A stretch of 64,000 nucleotides of DNA from Firm-08 sp045546995 (GCA_045546995.1 JAZQDW010000067.1:4951-68950), one strand, 5' to 3'. Counted from the stretch's first letter, positions 43,840-50,683 are shown. Numbers and translations: made by a program. The notes: generated by a model from the letters alone, not told the origin.

Positions 43840-43967
43840 ATAAGTGATGCAGCTACGCTGTGATAGGTGATGCGATGCGTTCCATTCACGCGCCGCAGGC
43901 GTGCATCACGGGCGACGCCTGCATCACGCACGCAGTGCGCATCACGTTCCGAAGGAACGCATCACGC
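43840..43967. repeat. Array of short hairpins separated by a CATCAC word
   Basis: Small palindromes (GCAGCTACGCTG, GGGCGACGCC, GCACGCAGTGC, GTTCCGAAGGAAC) are separated by GTGAT or GCATCACG. It lies between the tRNA terminator and the four-helix-bundle gene. No gene is seen. It resembles in style the hairpin arrays at 54.4 and 61.8 kb. Confidence 0.7.
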
Positions 43968-44008
43968 AAAGAAACCTGATTTGTCTGGTAGACAAATCAG
44001 GTTTCTTT
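43968..44008 (-). terminator. Hairpin downstream of tRNA-Val(GAC)
   Basis: A 19-bp perfect stem, AAAGAAACCTGATTTGTCT (43968-43986), with its complement at 43990-44008 and a 3-base loop. Confidence 0.8.
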
Positions 44009-44010
44009 GT

Positions 44011-44086
44011 TGGTGGGAGTAACAGGACTCGAACCTGTGACCCCTTGCACGTCAAGCAAGTGCTCTACCAGCTGAGCTATACTTCC
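44011..44086 (-). tRNA. tRNA-Val (anticodon GAC)
   Basis: A complete cloverleaf on the minus strand. The anticodon stem CTTGC/GCAAG holds the loop TTGACGT, the T arm is ACAGG TTCGAGT CCTGT, and CCA is encoded. The acceptor stem GGAAGTA/TACTCCC has an A-C mismatch at position 3:70. Last gene of the tRNA cluster. Confidence 0.93.
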
Positions 44087-44208
44087 ATTTTGTACTATGT
44101 TATTATATCACACTTTTTTGAAAATGCAATACCTTTTTTAAAAAAGTGATCGAAAGTCGCTGTATCGCCTGCGGCGAGACAGCTCTGCGCGAACTGCAGA
44201 CTGCGACC

Positions 44209-44246
44209 AAAAGAAAAAGCATCCCGATAGGGATGCTTTTTCTTTT
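44209..44246 (-). terminator. Hairpin between the two tRNA-Val genes
   Basis: A 17-bp perfect stem, AAAAGAAAAAGCATCCC (44209-44225), with its complement at 44230-44246 and a GATA loop. A strong terminator directly after tRNA-Val(TAC); the sequence from here to tRNA-Val(GAC) therefore may need its own promoter or read-through. Confidence 0.85.
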
Positions 44247-44321
44247 GGTGGAAGTTACAGGGCTCGAACCTGTGACCCTCTGCTTGTAAGGCAGATGCTC
44301 TCCCAGCTGAGCTAAACTTCC
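44246..44321 (-). tRNA. tRNA-Val (anticodon TAC)
   Basis: Cloverleaf with acceptor GGAAGTT/AACTTCC, anticodon stem TCTGC/GCAGA with loop CTTACAA, and encoded CCA. Confidence 0.95.
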
Positions 44322-44329
44322 GTGGGATA

Positions 44330-44404
44330 TGGTGACCCGGACGGGAATCGAACCCGTGTTACCGCCGTGAAAGGGCGGTGTCTTAACCGCTTGACCACCG
44401 GGCC
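44330..44404 (-). tRNA. tRNA-Glu (anticodon TTC)
   Basis: Cloverleaf with acceptor GGCCCGG/CCGGGTC, anticodon loop CTTTCAC in a CCGCC/GGCGG stem, T loop TTCGATT, and encoded CCA. Confidence 0.95.
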
Positions 44405-44408
44405 AAAA

Positions 44409-44485
44409 TGGTAGCGGCAGCGGGATTCGAACCTGCGACCAATCGGGTATGAACCGAGTACTCTAGCCAACTGAGCTATGCCGCC
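44409..44485 (-). tRNA. Elongator tRNA-Met (anticodon CAT)
   Basis: Acceptor GGCGGCA/TGCCGCT, anticodon loop TTCATAC, encoded CCA. The normal paired acceptor and D-arm resemble Firmicutes elongator tRNA-Met rather than initiator; a tRNA-Ile(lysidine) is a less likely alternative. It would be the substrate of TmcAL encoded at 7163. First gene of the cluster. Confidence 0.88.
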
Positions 44486-44523
44486 ATATATTCGGCCGCT
44501 TGATTTCTCAACGGCGCTCGTAT

Positions 44524-44552
44524 ATCTTACTACAACTCGGCAACTTTGTCAA
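44524..44552 (-). promoter_or_regulatory. Promoter of the tRNA cluster
   Basis: Minus strand TTGACA (44547-44552), 17 bases, TAAGAT (44524-44529), about 40 bases before tRNA-Met. Confidence 0.75.
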
Positions 44553-44570
44553 CAGTTTTTTAAAAAAAAA

Positions 44571-44598
44571 TTGATTTTTTTCATTTATATGGTATAAT
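44571..44598 (+). promoter_or_regulatory. Promoter of dus
   Basis: TTGATT (44571-44576), 16 bases, TATAAT (44593-44598). Confidence 0.6.
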
Positions 44599-44631
44599 GT
44601 TAGCGCAATCAACAGGAAATGGTATGGATAT

Positions 44632-45588
44632 ATGACGTTTAAACAACAACCGATCTTTTTAGGCCCGATGGCGGGCAACGGCGATTACGCCTTTCGGCGG
44701 ATCTGCAAGGAGGCGGGCGCCGATTTTGTAGTCACCGAAATGATCAGCGCAAAGGCCGTATTTTACCACGACAAAAAAACAAAGTTATTGGCTAACATAC
44801 GGGCGGATGAGCGACCCTGTTTTTTACAGTTGTTCGGCTCGGAGGAACAATGTCTGGACTACGCCGTTAAGGAGCTGGAGGAGGAATTTTCTCCCGAAGG
44901 CTTTGACATCAATATGGGTTGCCCTGCCCCCAAGATCTTCAACAACGGTGAGGGCAGTGCCCTATTGCAGGATCTGCGCAAGGCAGAACGAGTGCTGGGC
45001 GCCGTGCGGCGCGCCACAAAGTTGCCCGTAAGCGTCAAAATGCGGCTGGGCGTGGCAACGGGAGATTACGTTGCCGTGGAGGCAGCAAAGTGCTTTGAGG
45101 CGGCCGGCGCGGATTTTTTGGCCGTACACGGCCGTTACAGAGAGCAATATTACAGCGGCAAAGCGGATTGGAACAAAATCGCCCCCGTCAAGGCCGCCGT
45201 CAACATCCCCGTCATTGCCAACGGCGATATTACCACGGTGCAAGACTATCGGGACGTTTTGAAGGTCACCGGTGCCGACGGCATTATGGTGGCAAGAGGC
45301 GCGTTGGGCGACCCCCATTTATTCACCCGTCTTGCCGCCTGGAGAGACAGCGGCGCCGTGCTTGCCCCCCAACCCCTTGCCCAACGGCTGGAGACCGCCC
45401 TGCAGCAGTTGGATCTGGCCATTGCCGACAAGGGCGAAAAGGCGGCTGTTTTGGAAATGCGTAAGCATCTTTTATGGTACGTTAAAGGCGTCCGCGGCGC
45501 CGCCGCTTATAAAAACCGATGCTGTAAGGTCACCACGCGGGCTGAATGCGTGGCGTTATTGACCCAAATTGCAGAGAACAACAAATAA
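44632..45588 (+). CDS. dus: tRNA-dihydrouridine synthase family protein
   Basis: A 318-residue FMN-dependent Dus protein. LGPMAGNGDYAFRRICKEAGA is the N-terminal FMN site, the catalytic Cys is in NMGCPAPK, and VKMRLG, VHGR and ANGDI follow in TIM-barrel order. It reduces uridines in the tRNA D-loop. It is divergent from the tRNA cluster across 146 bp with separate promoters. The ribosome site is weak (AGGA about 14 bases upstream); nearby ATGs are out of frame or blocked by stops. Confidence 0.93.
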   Translation: MTFKQQPIFLGPMAGNGDYAFRRICKEAGADFVVTEMISAKAVFYHDKKTKLLANIRADERPCFLQLFGSEEQCLDYAVKELEEEFSPEGFDINMGCPAPKIFNNGEGSALLQDLRKAERVLGAVRRATKLPVSVKMRLGVATGDYVAVEAAKCFEAAGADFLAVHGRYREQYYSGKADWNKIAPVKAAVNIPVIANGDITTVQDYRDVLKVTGADGIMVARGALGDPHLFTRLAAWRDSGAVLAPQPLAQRLETALQQLDLAIADKGEKAAVLEMRKHLLWYVKGVRGAAAYKNRCCKVTTRAECVALLTQIAENNK

Positions 45589-45637
45589 AGCAGGCTGTCA
45601 AAGTGGTGAAACGACTTTTTGACAGCCCGCTTTTTAT
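45587..45637. terminator. Bidirectional terminator, dus/cupin
   Basis: AAAGCAGGCTGTCAAA (45587-45602) pairs with TTTGACAGCCCGCTTT (45618-45633) with one mismatch, overlapping the dus stop and reaching the cupin stop. Confidence 0.9.
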
Positions 45638-46035
45638 TTACATAGAGCGACGATCTGCGCCTTTTGCTCCTCGGTAAGATCCACAATGGGAGAATTGGAC
45701 AGGCCCGTTTCAATATTTTCTACCACCACGACGGCGGTGCCGGGCTCCAGAATATGGGTGTGCCACACGCCTTTTTTGACGTTGTAATATTGCAATGGCT
45801 CCATAGACACGCCGTGGATCTCCCCCGGAGCATCCCCGTCCCCTGCTTCAATCAACGTACATTTGCCCTGCAGCAGAATAAATACCTCGTCGGTCAGCGT
45901 ATGCTTTTGCAGGTAGGAAACGCCGTCCGGGGAAGTTTTGTAGCTATCCTTTAAGATGGCGGCGGTCCAGCCACCGAATTCCACCAAACGCTTGTACCCC
46001 TCTCCCGGATGGGAAACGATCTCGATCATTGCCAT
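45634..46035 (-). CDS. Cupin-fold protein
   Basis: A 133-residue protein starting at ATG 46035 (MAMIEIVSHPGEGYKRL), with GGAGGG upstream. LTDEVFILLQGKCTLI and NVKKGVWHTHILEPGTAVVVV are the two half-cupin motifs, and His residues are placed for metal binding. This resembles ureidoglycolate lyase/WxcM-like small cupins; no reaction can be given. It is monocistronic, with its own stop at the shared terminator. Confidence 0.8.
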   Translation of the reverse strand: MAMIEIVSHPGEGYKRLVEFGGWTAAILKDSYKTSPDGVSYLQKHTLTDEVFILLQGKCTLIEAGDGDAPGEIHGVSMEPLQYYNVKKGVWHTHILEPGTAVVVVENIETGLSNSPIVDLTEEQKAQIVALCK

Positions 46036-46078
46036 ATTAAACCCTCCTTTTTTAATATTATACACAACGGAGGGAAGA

Positions 46079-46107
46079 TTGACAAGTACCGCGGGATATG
46101 ATATCAT
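46079..46107 (+). promoter_or_regulatory. Promoter of mntP-rlmA
   Basis: TTGACA (46079-46084), 17 bases, TATCAT (46102-46107). The leader is only ~20 bases, so there is no room for a manganese riboswitch. Confidence 0.75.
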
Positions 46108-46134
46108 ATTAAAGTTTTTAAAGGAGAGTGTAAA

Positions 46135-46740
46135 ATGAGCATTTTTGAGATACTGGTACTGGGCGTCGCCTTTTCCATGGACGCCTTTGCCGTAGCCATC
46201 TGCAAGGGTTTGTCCGTGCAAAAGATGAAACTGCAGCACGCACTGACCGTCGGCGCATACTTTGGTATTTTTCAGGGTGTGATGCCCGCCCTTGGCTATT
46301 TGATGGCATTTAAATTTGAAAGAATGATCAATTCCTTTTCCCACTGGATCGCCTTTGTTCTATTGGCGTTAATCGGCGCCAATATGATCAAGGAGGCGCT
46401 GGACAAGGAGGAGGAGTGCTGTAACGCCTCCTTTGGCTTCCGCACCATGCTGCCGCTGGCCGTTGCCACCAGCATCGATGCATTGGTGGGCGGCGTTAGC
46501 TTCGCCTTTGCCGGGATGACCCCCGCTTTTTTATTGGTGGCCGTATCCACCATTGCGGTCATGACCTTCACCTTCTCCGCCATTGGTGTAAAGGTGGGCA
46601 ATATGTTTGGCGCAAAATACAAAAACAAGGCCGAGCTGGCCGGCGGCATTGCGTTGATCGTTATCGGCATCAACGTGGTGCTCAACCGTTACGGCATCGG
46701 CAGTGATGCGCTGATTGAATGGATTAAAGGATTGTTTTAA
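46135..46740 (+). CDS. mntP: Manganese efflux pump MntP
   Basis: A 201-residue, six-span membrane protein. Conserved Asp-bearing motifs FSMDAFAVAICKGL (TM1) and ATSIDALVGGVSFAFAG (TM4) identify MntP/YebN. It exports Mn2+. AAAGGAG precedes the ATG. It is followed after one base by rlmA. MntP and RlmA are also linked in E. coli (yebN-rlmA neighbourhood), so this pairing is conserved across phyla. Confidence 0.95.
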   Translation: MSIFEILVLGVAFSMDAFAVAICKGLSVQKMKLQHALTVGAYFGIFQGVMPALGYLMAFKFERMINSFSHWIAFVLLALIGANMIKEALDKEEECCNASFGFRTMLPLAVATSIDALVGGVSFAFAGMTPAFLLVAVSTIAVMTFTFSAIGVKVGNMFGAKYKNKAELAGGIALIVIGINVVLNRYGIGSDALIEWIKGLF

Positions 46741-46741
46741 G

Positions 46742-47560
46742 ATGGAGCATTTTATTTGTCCGGTTTGCGGAGAAAACTTAACAGAGAGCGCACACGAGTT
46801 TCGTTGCGGCAACAACCATTGCTTTGACCGGGCTAAAAGCGGATACGTAAATCTCCTGCGCAGTCAGGTCTCGGGCAAAAAGCGGCACGGCGACGACAAG
46901 CTGATGATTCGCGCCCGCACCGATTTTTTGGAAAAAGGATACTATCAACCGCTGTTGGACGGCATTTTGGAAATTTGTGACCGTCTACAGGACAGAAAGG
47001 TACATATCTGTGACATTGGTTGCGGTGAAGGATGGTACACCGACGGTGTTTTCCGTCATCTGCGGACGCAGGACAAGGTGGTACAGATGGAGGGCATCGA
47101 CATTTCCAAGGATGCGCTGACCGCCGCCGCCAAACGCAACGAAAAGATCGGCTTTGCCGTGGCCAGCATTTCCGCCCTGCCCATTGCCGACGAAAGCGTA
47201 GATCTGCTGCTGAATTTATTTGCGCCCTTTGACGAGGGCGAATATGCCCGTGTGCTGAAAAAGGGCGGCATCTGGCTGAAAGCCATTCCGTTGGAGCGAC
47301 ATCTGTTCGGTCTGAAGGCCGCCATCTATGAAAGGCCATATGAAAACGAGGTCAAAACAGAGGAGCATCCCGGCTTTACGTTAACAGAAACCAAGAAGAT
47401 CCGCTATAGCATCACCTTGAGCGGCGAGGACAAGGGTAATTTATTCCGTATGACCCCCTATTACTACAAAACCGGCAAAGAGGATCAGCAGAAACTGGAA
47501 AATGCGGAAAGTATTACCACAGAGATCGAGTTTGCCCTGTTGTGCTATCAAAAGCAGTGA
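46742..47560 (+). CDS. rlmA: 23S rRNA (guanine) methyltransferase RlmA
   Basis: A 272-residue enzyme with an N-terminal zinc site (CPVCGENL with RCGNNHCFDRAKSGYVNLL) and an AdoMet domain (CDIGCGEGWYTDG motif I, near residue 96). This combination is specific to RlmA, which methylates G745 or G748 in 23S rRNA helix 35. ATG 46742 is 1 base after the mntP stop, with AAAGGA about 12 bases upstream. Confidence 0.93.
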   Translation: MEHFICPVCGENLTESAHEFRCGNNHCFDRAKSGYVNLLRSQVSGKKRHGDDKLMIRARTDFLEKGYYQPLLDGILEICDRLQDRKVHICDIGCGEGWYTDGVFRHLRTQDKVVQMEGIDISKDALTAAAKRNEKIGFAVASISALPIADESVDLLLNLFAPFDEGEYARVLKKGGIWLKAIPLERHLFGLKAAIYERPYENEVKTEEHPGFTLTETKKIRYSITLSGEDKGNLFRMTPYYYKTGKEDQQKLENAESITTEIEFALLCYQKQ

Positions 47561-47589
47561 GGATATGCCGATAACAGAAGATACCACTT

Positions 47590-47621
47590 CCCCCTTATTC
47601 AAAATAAGGGGGCTCTTTTTT
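47590..47621 (+). terminator. Terminator of mntP-rlmA
   Basis: CCCCCTTATT/AATAAGGGGG stem (47590-47612), then CTCTTTTTTT. Confidence 0.92.
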
Positions 47622-47627
47622 GCTCAA

Positions 47628-47660
47628 AAACAGGGCGGGAGAAAATCTCCCGCCCCGTTT
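47628..47660 (-). terminator. GC-rich terminator at the inner end of island B
   Basis: AAACAGGGCGGGAGA (47628-47642) and TCTCCCGCCCCGTTT (47646-47660), followed by AAGTTTTT. It is the inverted counterpart of the hairpin at 39518-39550. Confidence 0.85.
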
Positions 47661-47672
47661 AAGTTTTTCTAA

Positions 47673-47697
47673 GTCAGAGAACCGTCCCCTGATTGCC
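47673..47697 (-). repeat. REP-like palindrome (AATCAG/CTGATT subtype)
   Basis: On the minus strand: CAATCAG, core GGGACGGTTCT, CTGAC. It forms the last codons and stop of the gene at 47674-48219. Confidence 0.8.
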
Positions 47698-48219
47698 CTT
47701 GATCAACTGTTGAATTATAGTTTCCTCTTGTGATCCCATAGATAACTGCGTAATATCTTTTATACTAATATAACTCTTGCCGTCTTCGTTTCCATCAACA
47801 TCAAATTGTTTTATAACACAGATATCATGTAGTACAGAATCGACTTTACCAATAACATCCCATTCGCCACTGCTAAGCAATTCCAAAGATACAAGTTGTT
47901 TTTTATTTTGAGCAAAATTCAACAACGACATTAAAGCATTTTCTTGAAATTCTATATCAATCTCAGGCAAAGCTTTTGTTTGCATCAATTTCTGCATTCG
48001 TTGATTGTAACAACTATCAAGTTCTATACGAAAAACATCTCCAACACTTTTGAGCATAATGCCATCATAATTTCCGTCCGGTAGCAGAAGATACATAACA
48101 AACCACTCTGCATCTACATACAGCACTTTGCCAAATAAAAATTTGGAGGTGTTATACCCGTTTGTGTATACCGAAGCAAAAATGTTTTTATCACGAATCT
48201 CTTTTAAAGTAATCAACAT
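47674..48219 (-). CDS. Protein of unknown function, 3' end formed by a palindrome
   Basis: A 181-residue acidic protein beginning MLITLKEIRDKNIFASVYT, with AAGGAG before the ATG. It is predicted alternating beta/alpha with no signal peptide or membrane span. The last residues (GNQGTVL) come from the REP-like unit, so the native C-terminus has probably been lost or replaced. It is AT-rich. Position in island B, where rhs is missing, suggests an orphan immunity-type gene, but no family is recognised. Confidence 0.72.
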   Translation of the reverse strand: MLITLKEIRDKNIFASVYTNGYNTSKFLFGKVLYVDAEWFVMYLLLPDGNYDGIMLKSVGDVFRIELDSCYNQRMQKLMQTKALPEIDIEFQENALMSLLNFAQNKKQLVSLELLSSGEWDVIGKVDSVLHDICVIKQFDVDGNEDGKSYISIKDITQLSMGSQEETIIQQLIKGNQGTVL

Positions 48220-48256
48220 ATCTTATTCTCCTTATGTAGTAATAATTTTCTGCGCA

Positions 48257-48312
48257 AGGGACAAGGGAGGGACAAGAGGACAGAGGGACAAGGGGACGGT
48301 TCTCTTGTCCCC
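48257..48312 (+). repeat. REP-like palindrome with slipped left-hand copies
   Basis: A full GACAAG/CTTGTC unit at 48285-48312, preceded by two or three partial repeats of GGGACAAG(A)GG (48257-48284). Confidence 0.8.
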
Positions 48313-48327
48313 CTGGCCAAAATTACT

Positions 48328-48425
48328 TTACACGGTTAAGTTTATACAATATCCTTTTCCCCAAGTTCCTATCAAAAGTTTGGTATCATGATCATAAAAC
48401 TCGGCAAAACAGCCGTGATCTATCT
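48328..48425 (-). pseudogene. 3' fragment of an unknown gene cut by a palindrome
   Basis: On the minus strand a short open segment reads DHGCFAEFYDHDTKLLIG, then TWGKGYCINLTV and a stop at 48328. It has no start and is cut off upstream by the REP unit at 48429. Its style (a beta-strand repeat ending in a short 'G..y.i.l') resembles the end of the small protein at 49348. It is probably the remains of an orphan gene. Confidence 0.55.
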
Positions 48426-48428
48426 CGG

Positions 48429-48457
48429 GGAGACAAGGGGACGGTTCTCTTGTCTCC
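48429..48457 (+). repeat. REP-like palindrome downstream of transposase 2
   Basis: GGAGACAAG, core GGGACGGTTCT, CTTGTCTCC. It is 5 bases past the transposase stop codon and is inverted relative to the units upstream of that gene. Confidence 0.88.
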
Positions 48458-48462
48458 TTTTT

Positions 48463-49206
48463 TTAAATGTTTGATTCTACAATTTTCTTAGAAATACCAG
48501 TTAATCGAGCAATTTGCCTTATCGATAAACCTTTGTTATGCAATTTGCTAATATAGAAATTACGTTTTTCTTTATCAAGTTTTTGAAAATCTGCTGCTGT
48601 CTTACATTTTGTGCTTTTCAATATAATCGTTTTTGCTTCAGCATCTGTCAAGCGATAATGTTCATCCATTTCTAAACAATTATCCGCATTTTCTTCTCTG
48701 TGATACTCAATAAATTGATCCTTCGTAATCATCGAAAGAGCAAAACTTGTATCAACAAAAACCGGAGTTCCTAAATATTCTTTTATGCTACTGTTGGCGT
48801 ATTCCTCTGCCTTTATGCATATCCCTGCCTTCACAGGATTCTGATGAATATACCGCAACACCGTGAGAAAATAGCTATCATCCTCAACAGGTTCACTCTT
48901 GAATCGATCCTGAAACAAATGTCCACAGCGGTGATATTTCCAGTTATACCAATAAACATAACTCCCGGCAATTCGTTTAAATATGGCGCTTAATTCTTCT
49001 GCGCCTTCTCGCAACAGAATATGTATATGATTCCCCATCAAGCAATACGCATATACTGTATATCCGCATAATTCCTTATATAGGGCAAGTGTTTCAACAA
49101 ATCTTTGACAATCTTCTCCATCCTCAAATATCTGTTGACGATTGATTCCTCTCAATATTATGTGGTATATTCCACTATCGCTCTTTTTTCGTGCTTGACG
49201 TGGCAT
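48463..49206 (-). CDS. REP-associated tyrosine transposase (RAYT, Y1/HUH family), copy 2
   Basis: A 247-residue paralogue of the protein at 37326 with the same frame of motifs: MPRQARKKS start, HUH motif NHIHILL (H60, H62), Tyr119 in VLRYIHQNPVKAG, and the C-terminal HTH SIRQIARLTGISKKIV. ATG 49206 is preferred over an upstream in-frame codon; GGTGAT precedes it. Palindromes of the GACAAG/CTTGTC subtype flank it on both sides in inverted orientation. The paralogues differ most in the C-terminal third, where target recognition might lie. It looks intact. Confidence 0.9.
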   Translation of the reverse strand: MPRQARKKSDSGIYHIILRGINRQQIFEDGEDCQRFVETLALYKELCGYTVYAYCLMGNHIHILLREGAEELSAIFKRIAGSYVYWYNWKYHRCGHLFQDRFKSEPVEDDSYFLTVLRYIHQNPVKAGICIKAEEYANSSIKEYLGTPVFVDTSFALSMITKDQFIEYHREENADNCLEMDEHYRLTDAEAKTIILKSTKCKTAADFQKLDKEKRNFYISKLHNKGLSIRQIARLTGISKKIVESNI

Positions 49207-49223
49207 AACTATCACCCAATTTG

Positions 49224-49252
49224 ATAATACATCATCATCTATTTTTTGTCAA
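49224..49252 (-). promoter_or_regulatory. Promoter of RAYT transposase 2
   Basis: Minus strand TTGACA (49247-49252), 17 bases, TATTAT (49224-49229). The palindrome cluster begins six bases upstream of the -35. Confidence 0.75.
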
Positions 49253-49258
49253 GAAAAA

Positions 49259-49348
49259 GGGGACAAGAGAACCGTCCCCTTGTCTCCCAGAGAACCGTCC
49301 CCTTGTCTCCCGAGAAAAAGGGGACAAGAGAACCGTCCCCTTGTCTCC
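49259..49348 (-). repeat. Cluster of three REP-like palindromes upstream of transposase 2
   Basis: Units at 49259-49288, 49289-49311 (left part missing) and 49319-49348, all of the GACAAG/CTTGTC subtype in the AGAACCGTCCCC orientation. Confidence 0.88.
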
Positions 49349-49575
49349 TAAATATAATAGTCCCCTTGCGTTGTTTTGACAATCAATCGGGAATCTGTTG
49401 TGAATTTAGCAACGCTCGGTTGCACCATATCGGAGAAACGCGAAACGTGCTCTCCCGTTTTTTTGTCATATAAATTCGCGCTGCCGCCGCAACAACAAAA
49501 ATATTTCTCATTATGCGCGATGTGATATGATTTCTTGAAAGTAAATAGAATCTCTTTTTTATCAATCACTTTCAT
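49348..49575 (-). CDS. Small protein of unknown function (orphan)
   Basis: A 75-residue protein beginning MKVIDKKEILFTFKKSYH with AAGGAGGG before the ATG. It carries CCCGG and ends SRLIVKTTQGDYYI. The end touches a palindrome, so it may be shortened. The motif order (short beta strands ending in a 'LivktT.GdyyI') looks like one blade of a beta-propeller-type repeat. It is probably an orphan of a larger gene or a small immunity-like protein; no family is assigned. Confidence 0.6.
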   Translation of the reverse strand: MKVIDKKEILFTFKKSYHIAHNEKYFCCCGGSANLYDKKTGEHVSRFSDMVQPSVAKFTTDSRLIVKTTQGDYYI

Positions 49576-49621
49576 TCCCTCCTTACCATAATCCGCCCAT
49601 TTGTATATCCCATTTTACAAA

Positions 49622-49648
49622 TCATGGGACGGTTCCCTGATTGACTCC
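49622..49648 (+). repeat. REP-like palindrome (CTGATTG subtype, degenerate)
   Basis: GGGACGGTTC followed by CCTGATTGACTCC, just past the stop of the gene at 49651 (minus strand). Confidence 0.6.
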
Positions 49649-49650
49649 TG

Positions 49651-49992
49651 CTATGTCTTTTCGTTTTGACTTGACCATCCGCATTGATCACAACAAATCA
49701 CATTGTTTCGCATGGTGACAGTACCAAATAAAATGCGCGTCGTTCCCAAAGTAACACGTTCCTTTTGTGGGTCAGCCAAATGTTTGTGCCATACTTTATG
49801 CGTTTTGGCACCGCAATTCGGACAAACTTTAAATCGACGTTCAAAAAGTATATGTTGAACAAAGATCGTAATTGCAATCATCACAAATAAAACTCCAGCC
49901 GCAATGATGGATGCTTTAAGTCCGAAAACTTGTTTAATAATGCCCAAAATCACGAACATAAATAATGGAAATAGTAGTTTGTTGTTCTTCAT
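49651..49992 (-). CDS. Small membrane protein with zinc-ribbon-like Cys pairs
   Basis: A 113-residue protein with two N-terminal membrane segments (LLFPLFMFVILGII and ASIIAAGVLFVMIAITIFV). A cytoplasmic tail follows with CPNCGAKTHK and, 45 residues later, CCDQCGW, an arrangement that could hold one zinc. Function is unknown. It lies 9 bases behind the gene at 50002 and is probably co-transcribed with it. Confidence 0.72.
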   Translation of the reverse strand: MKNNKLLFPLFMFVILGIIKQVFGLKASIIAAGVLFVMIAITIFVQHILFERRFKVCPNCGAKTHKVWHKHLADPQKERVTLGTTRILFGTVTMRNNVICCDQCGWSSQNEKT

Positions 49993-50001
49993 TGGAAACT
50001 A

Positions 50002-50301
50002 TCACTCCTCAGATTCTATGTTCTTCTTTTGCCAGCGTATAAGTGCATAACTCATAGAAAGAAAGCAGAAATATGTTGTAATCATGAATACGATGGGCAT
50101 CTCCGGAAATCGGTGATTTAAAATTGCATGTACGATTATTGCGGGAATCATATGTAAAAAAGTATAACCAATAGATCCCCACCATAGTTTAAAACTTTTA
50201 TGGGGATAATATATATAATTGTACAGCCAAACAAAAAGACTAAAAATATGAATAATTGGTATCCACATAATTTTCTTTTGCGTACTAATCGAAATTTTCA
50301 T
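50002..50301 (-). CDS. Small polytopic membrane protein of unknown function
   Basis: A 99-residue protein with three membrane spans and a charged C-terminus (KKNIESEE). ATG 50301 (MKISISTQKK) is chosen because GAGGAGA lies 5-10 bases before it; the open frame continues upstream only through a palindrome. It is the first gene after leader element B and may be an orphan immunity-type membrane protein, by analogy with the one behind rhs in island A. Confidence 0.72.
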   Translation of the reverse strand: MKISISTQKKIMWIPIIHIFSLFVWLYNYIYYPHKSFKLWWGSIGYTFLHMIPAIIVHAILNHRFPEMPIVFMITTYFCFLSMSYALIRWQKKNIESEE

Positions 50302-50314
50302 TTCTTTTCTCCTC

Positions 50315-50342
50315 AGAGACAAGGGGACGGTTCTCTTGTCCC
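50315..50342 (+). repeat. REP-like palindrome between leader element B and its first gene
   Basis: AGAGACAAG, core GGGACGGTTCT, CTTGTCCC. Confidence 0.85.
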
Positions 50343-50353
50343 ATAATAAAAAC

Positions 50354-50580
50354 AATATGTAAAAAGCGCAAGGGTGGCTACAGCCCCTTGCGCTTTGGCT
50401 TGTTTGGTTCTACCGGTGGAAAGAAAAATGAGCCGCACGAAAGGAACTGCAACCGATCACGGAACAGTCTATTGCCATGAGACCCACCTCTTTCATAGAT
50501 TTCTGTAATTTTATTTTACCATATTTCACCAACCTATACAATATGAAAAAGTATACAAAAAAGACATTTTGAAATTGTGC
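50354..50580 (-). repeat. Leader element, copy B (promoter + 22-codon ORF + terminator)
   Basis: The inverted counterpart of 29436-29663. Promoter TTGTAT (50536-50541), 17 bases, TAAAAT (50513-50518), the 22-codon ORF, and terminator AAAGCGCAAGGG/CCCTTGCGCTTT (50363-50396) are all kept. No rhs gene follows here, only a palindrome and small genes. Confidence 0.85.
50410..50478 (-). CDS. 22-residue leader peptide, copy B
   Basis: Starts at ATG 50478 after GAAAGAGGTG. It encodes MAIDCSVIGC, then SSFRAA and HFSFHR. It differs from copy A only at residue 2 (Ala instead of Val). The six bases between ribosome site and start codon differ more than the 69-base ORF does. The terminator hairpin starts 14 bases after the stop codon. 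Confidence 0.6.
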   Translation of the reverse strand: MAIDCSVIGCSSFRAAHFSFHR

Positions 50581-50683
50581 ACTATTGCACGGTTGTTTTG
50601 GCACAGAACAACGAAAAATGATGACGTTGCGCCAGATGTATATCCTCGCCGTTTTTGCGCAAACTAACTTACGGGGTGAAAAA

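Noticed and set aside
46036..46134. Manganese (yybP-ykoY) riboswitch before mntP
   Set aside because: The promoter lies so close to the ATG that the leader is about 20 bases; no riboswitch fits.
49259..49348. CRISPR-like look of three closely spaced repeats
   Set aside because: The units are palindromes with no regular unique spacers and no cas genes nearby; they belong to the REP-like family spread over two islands.
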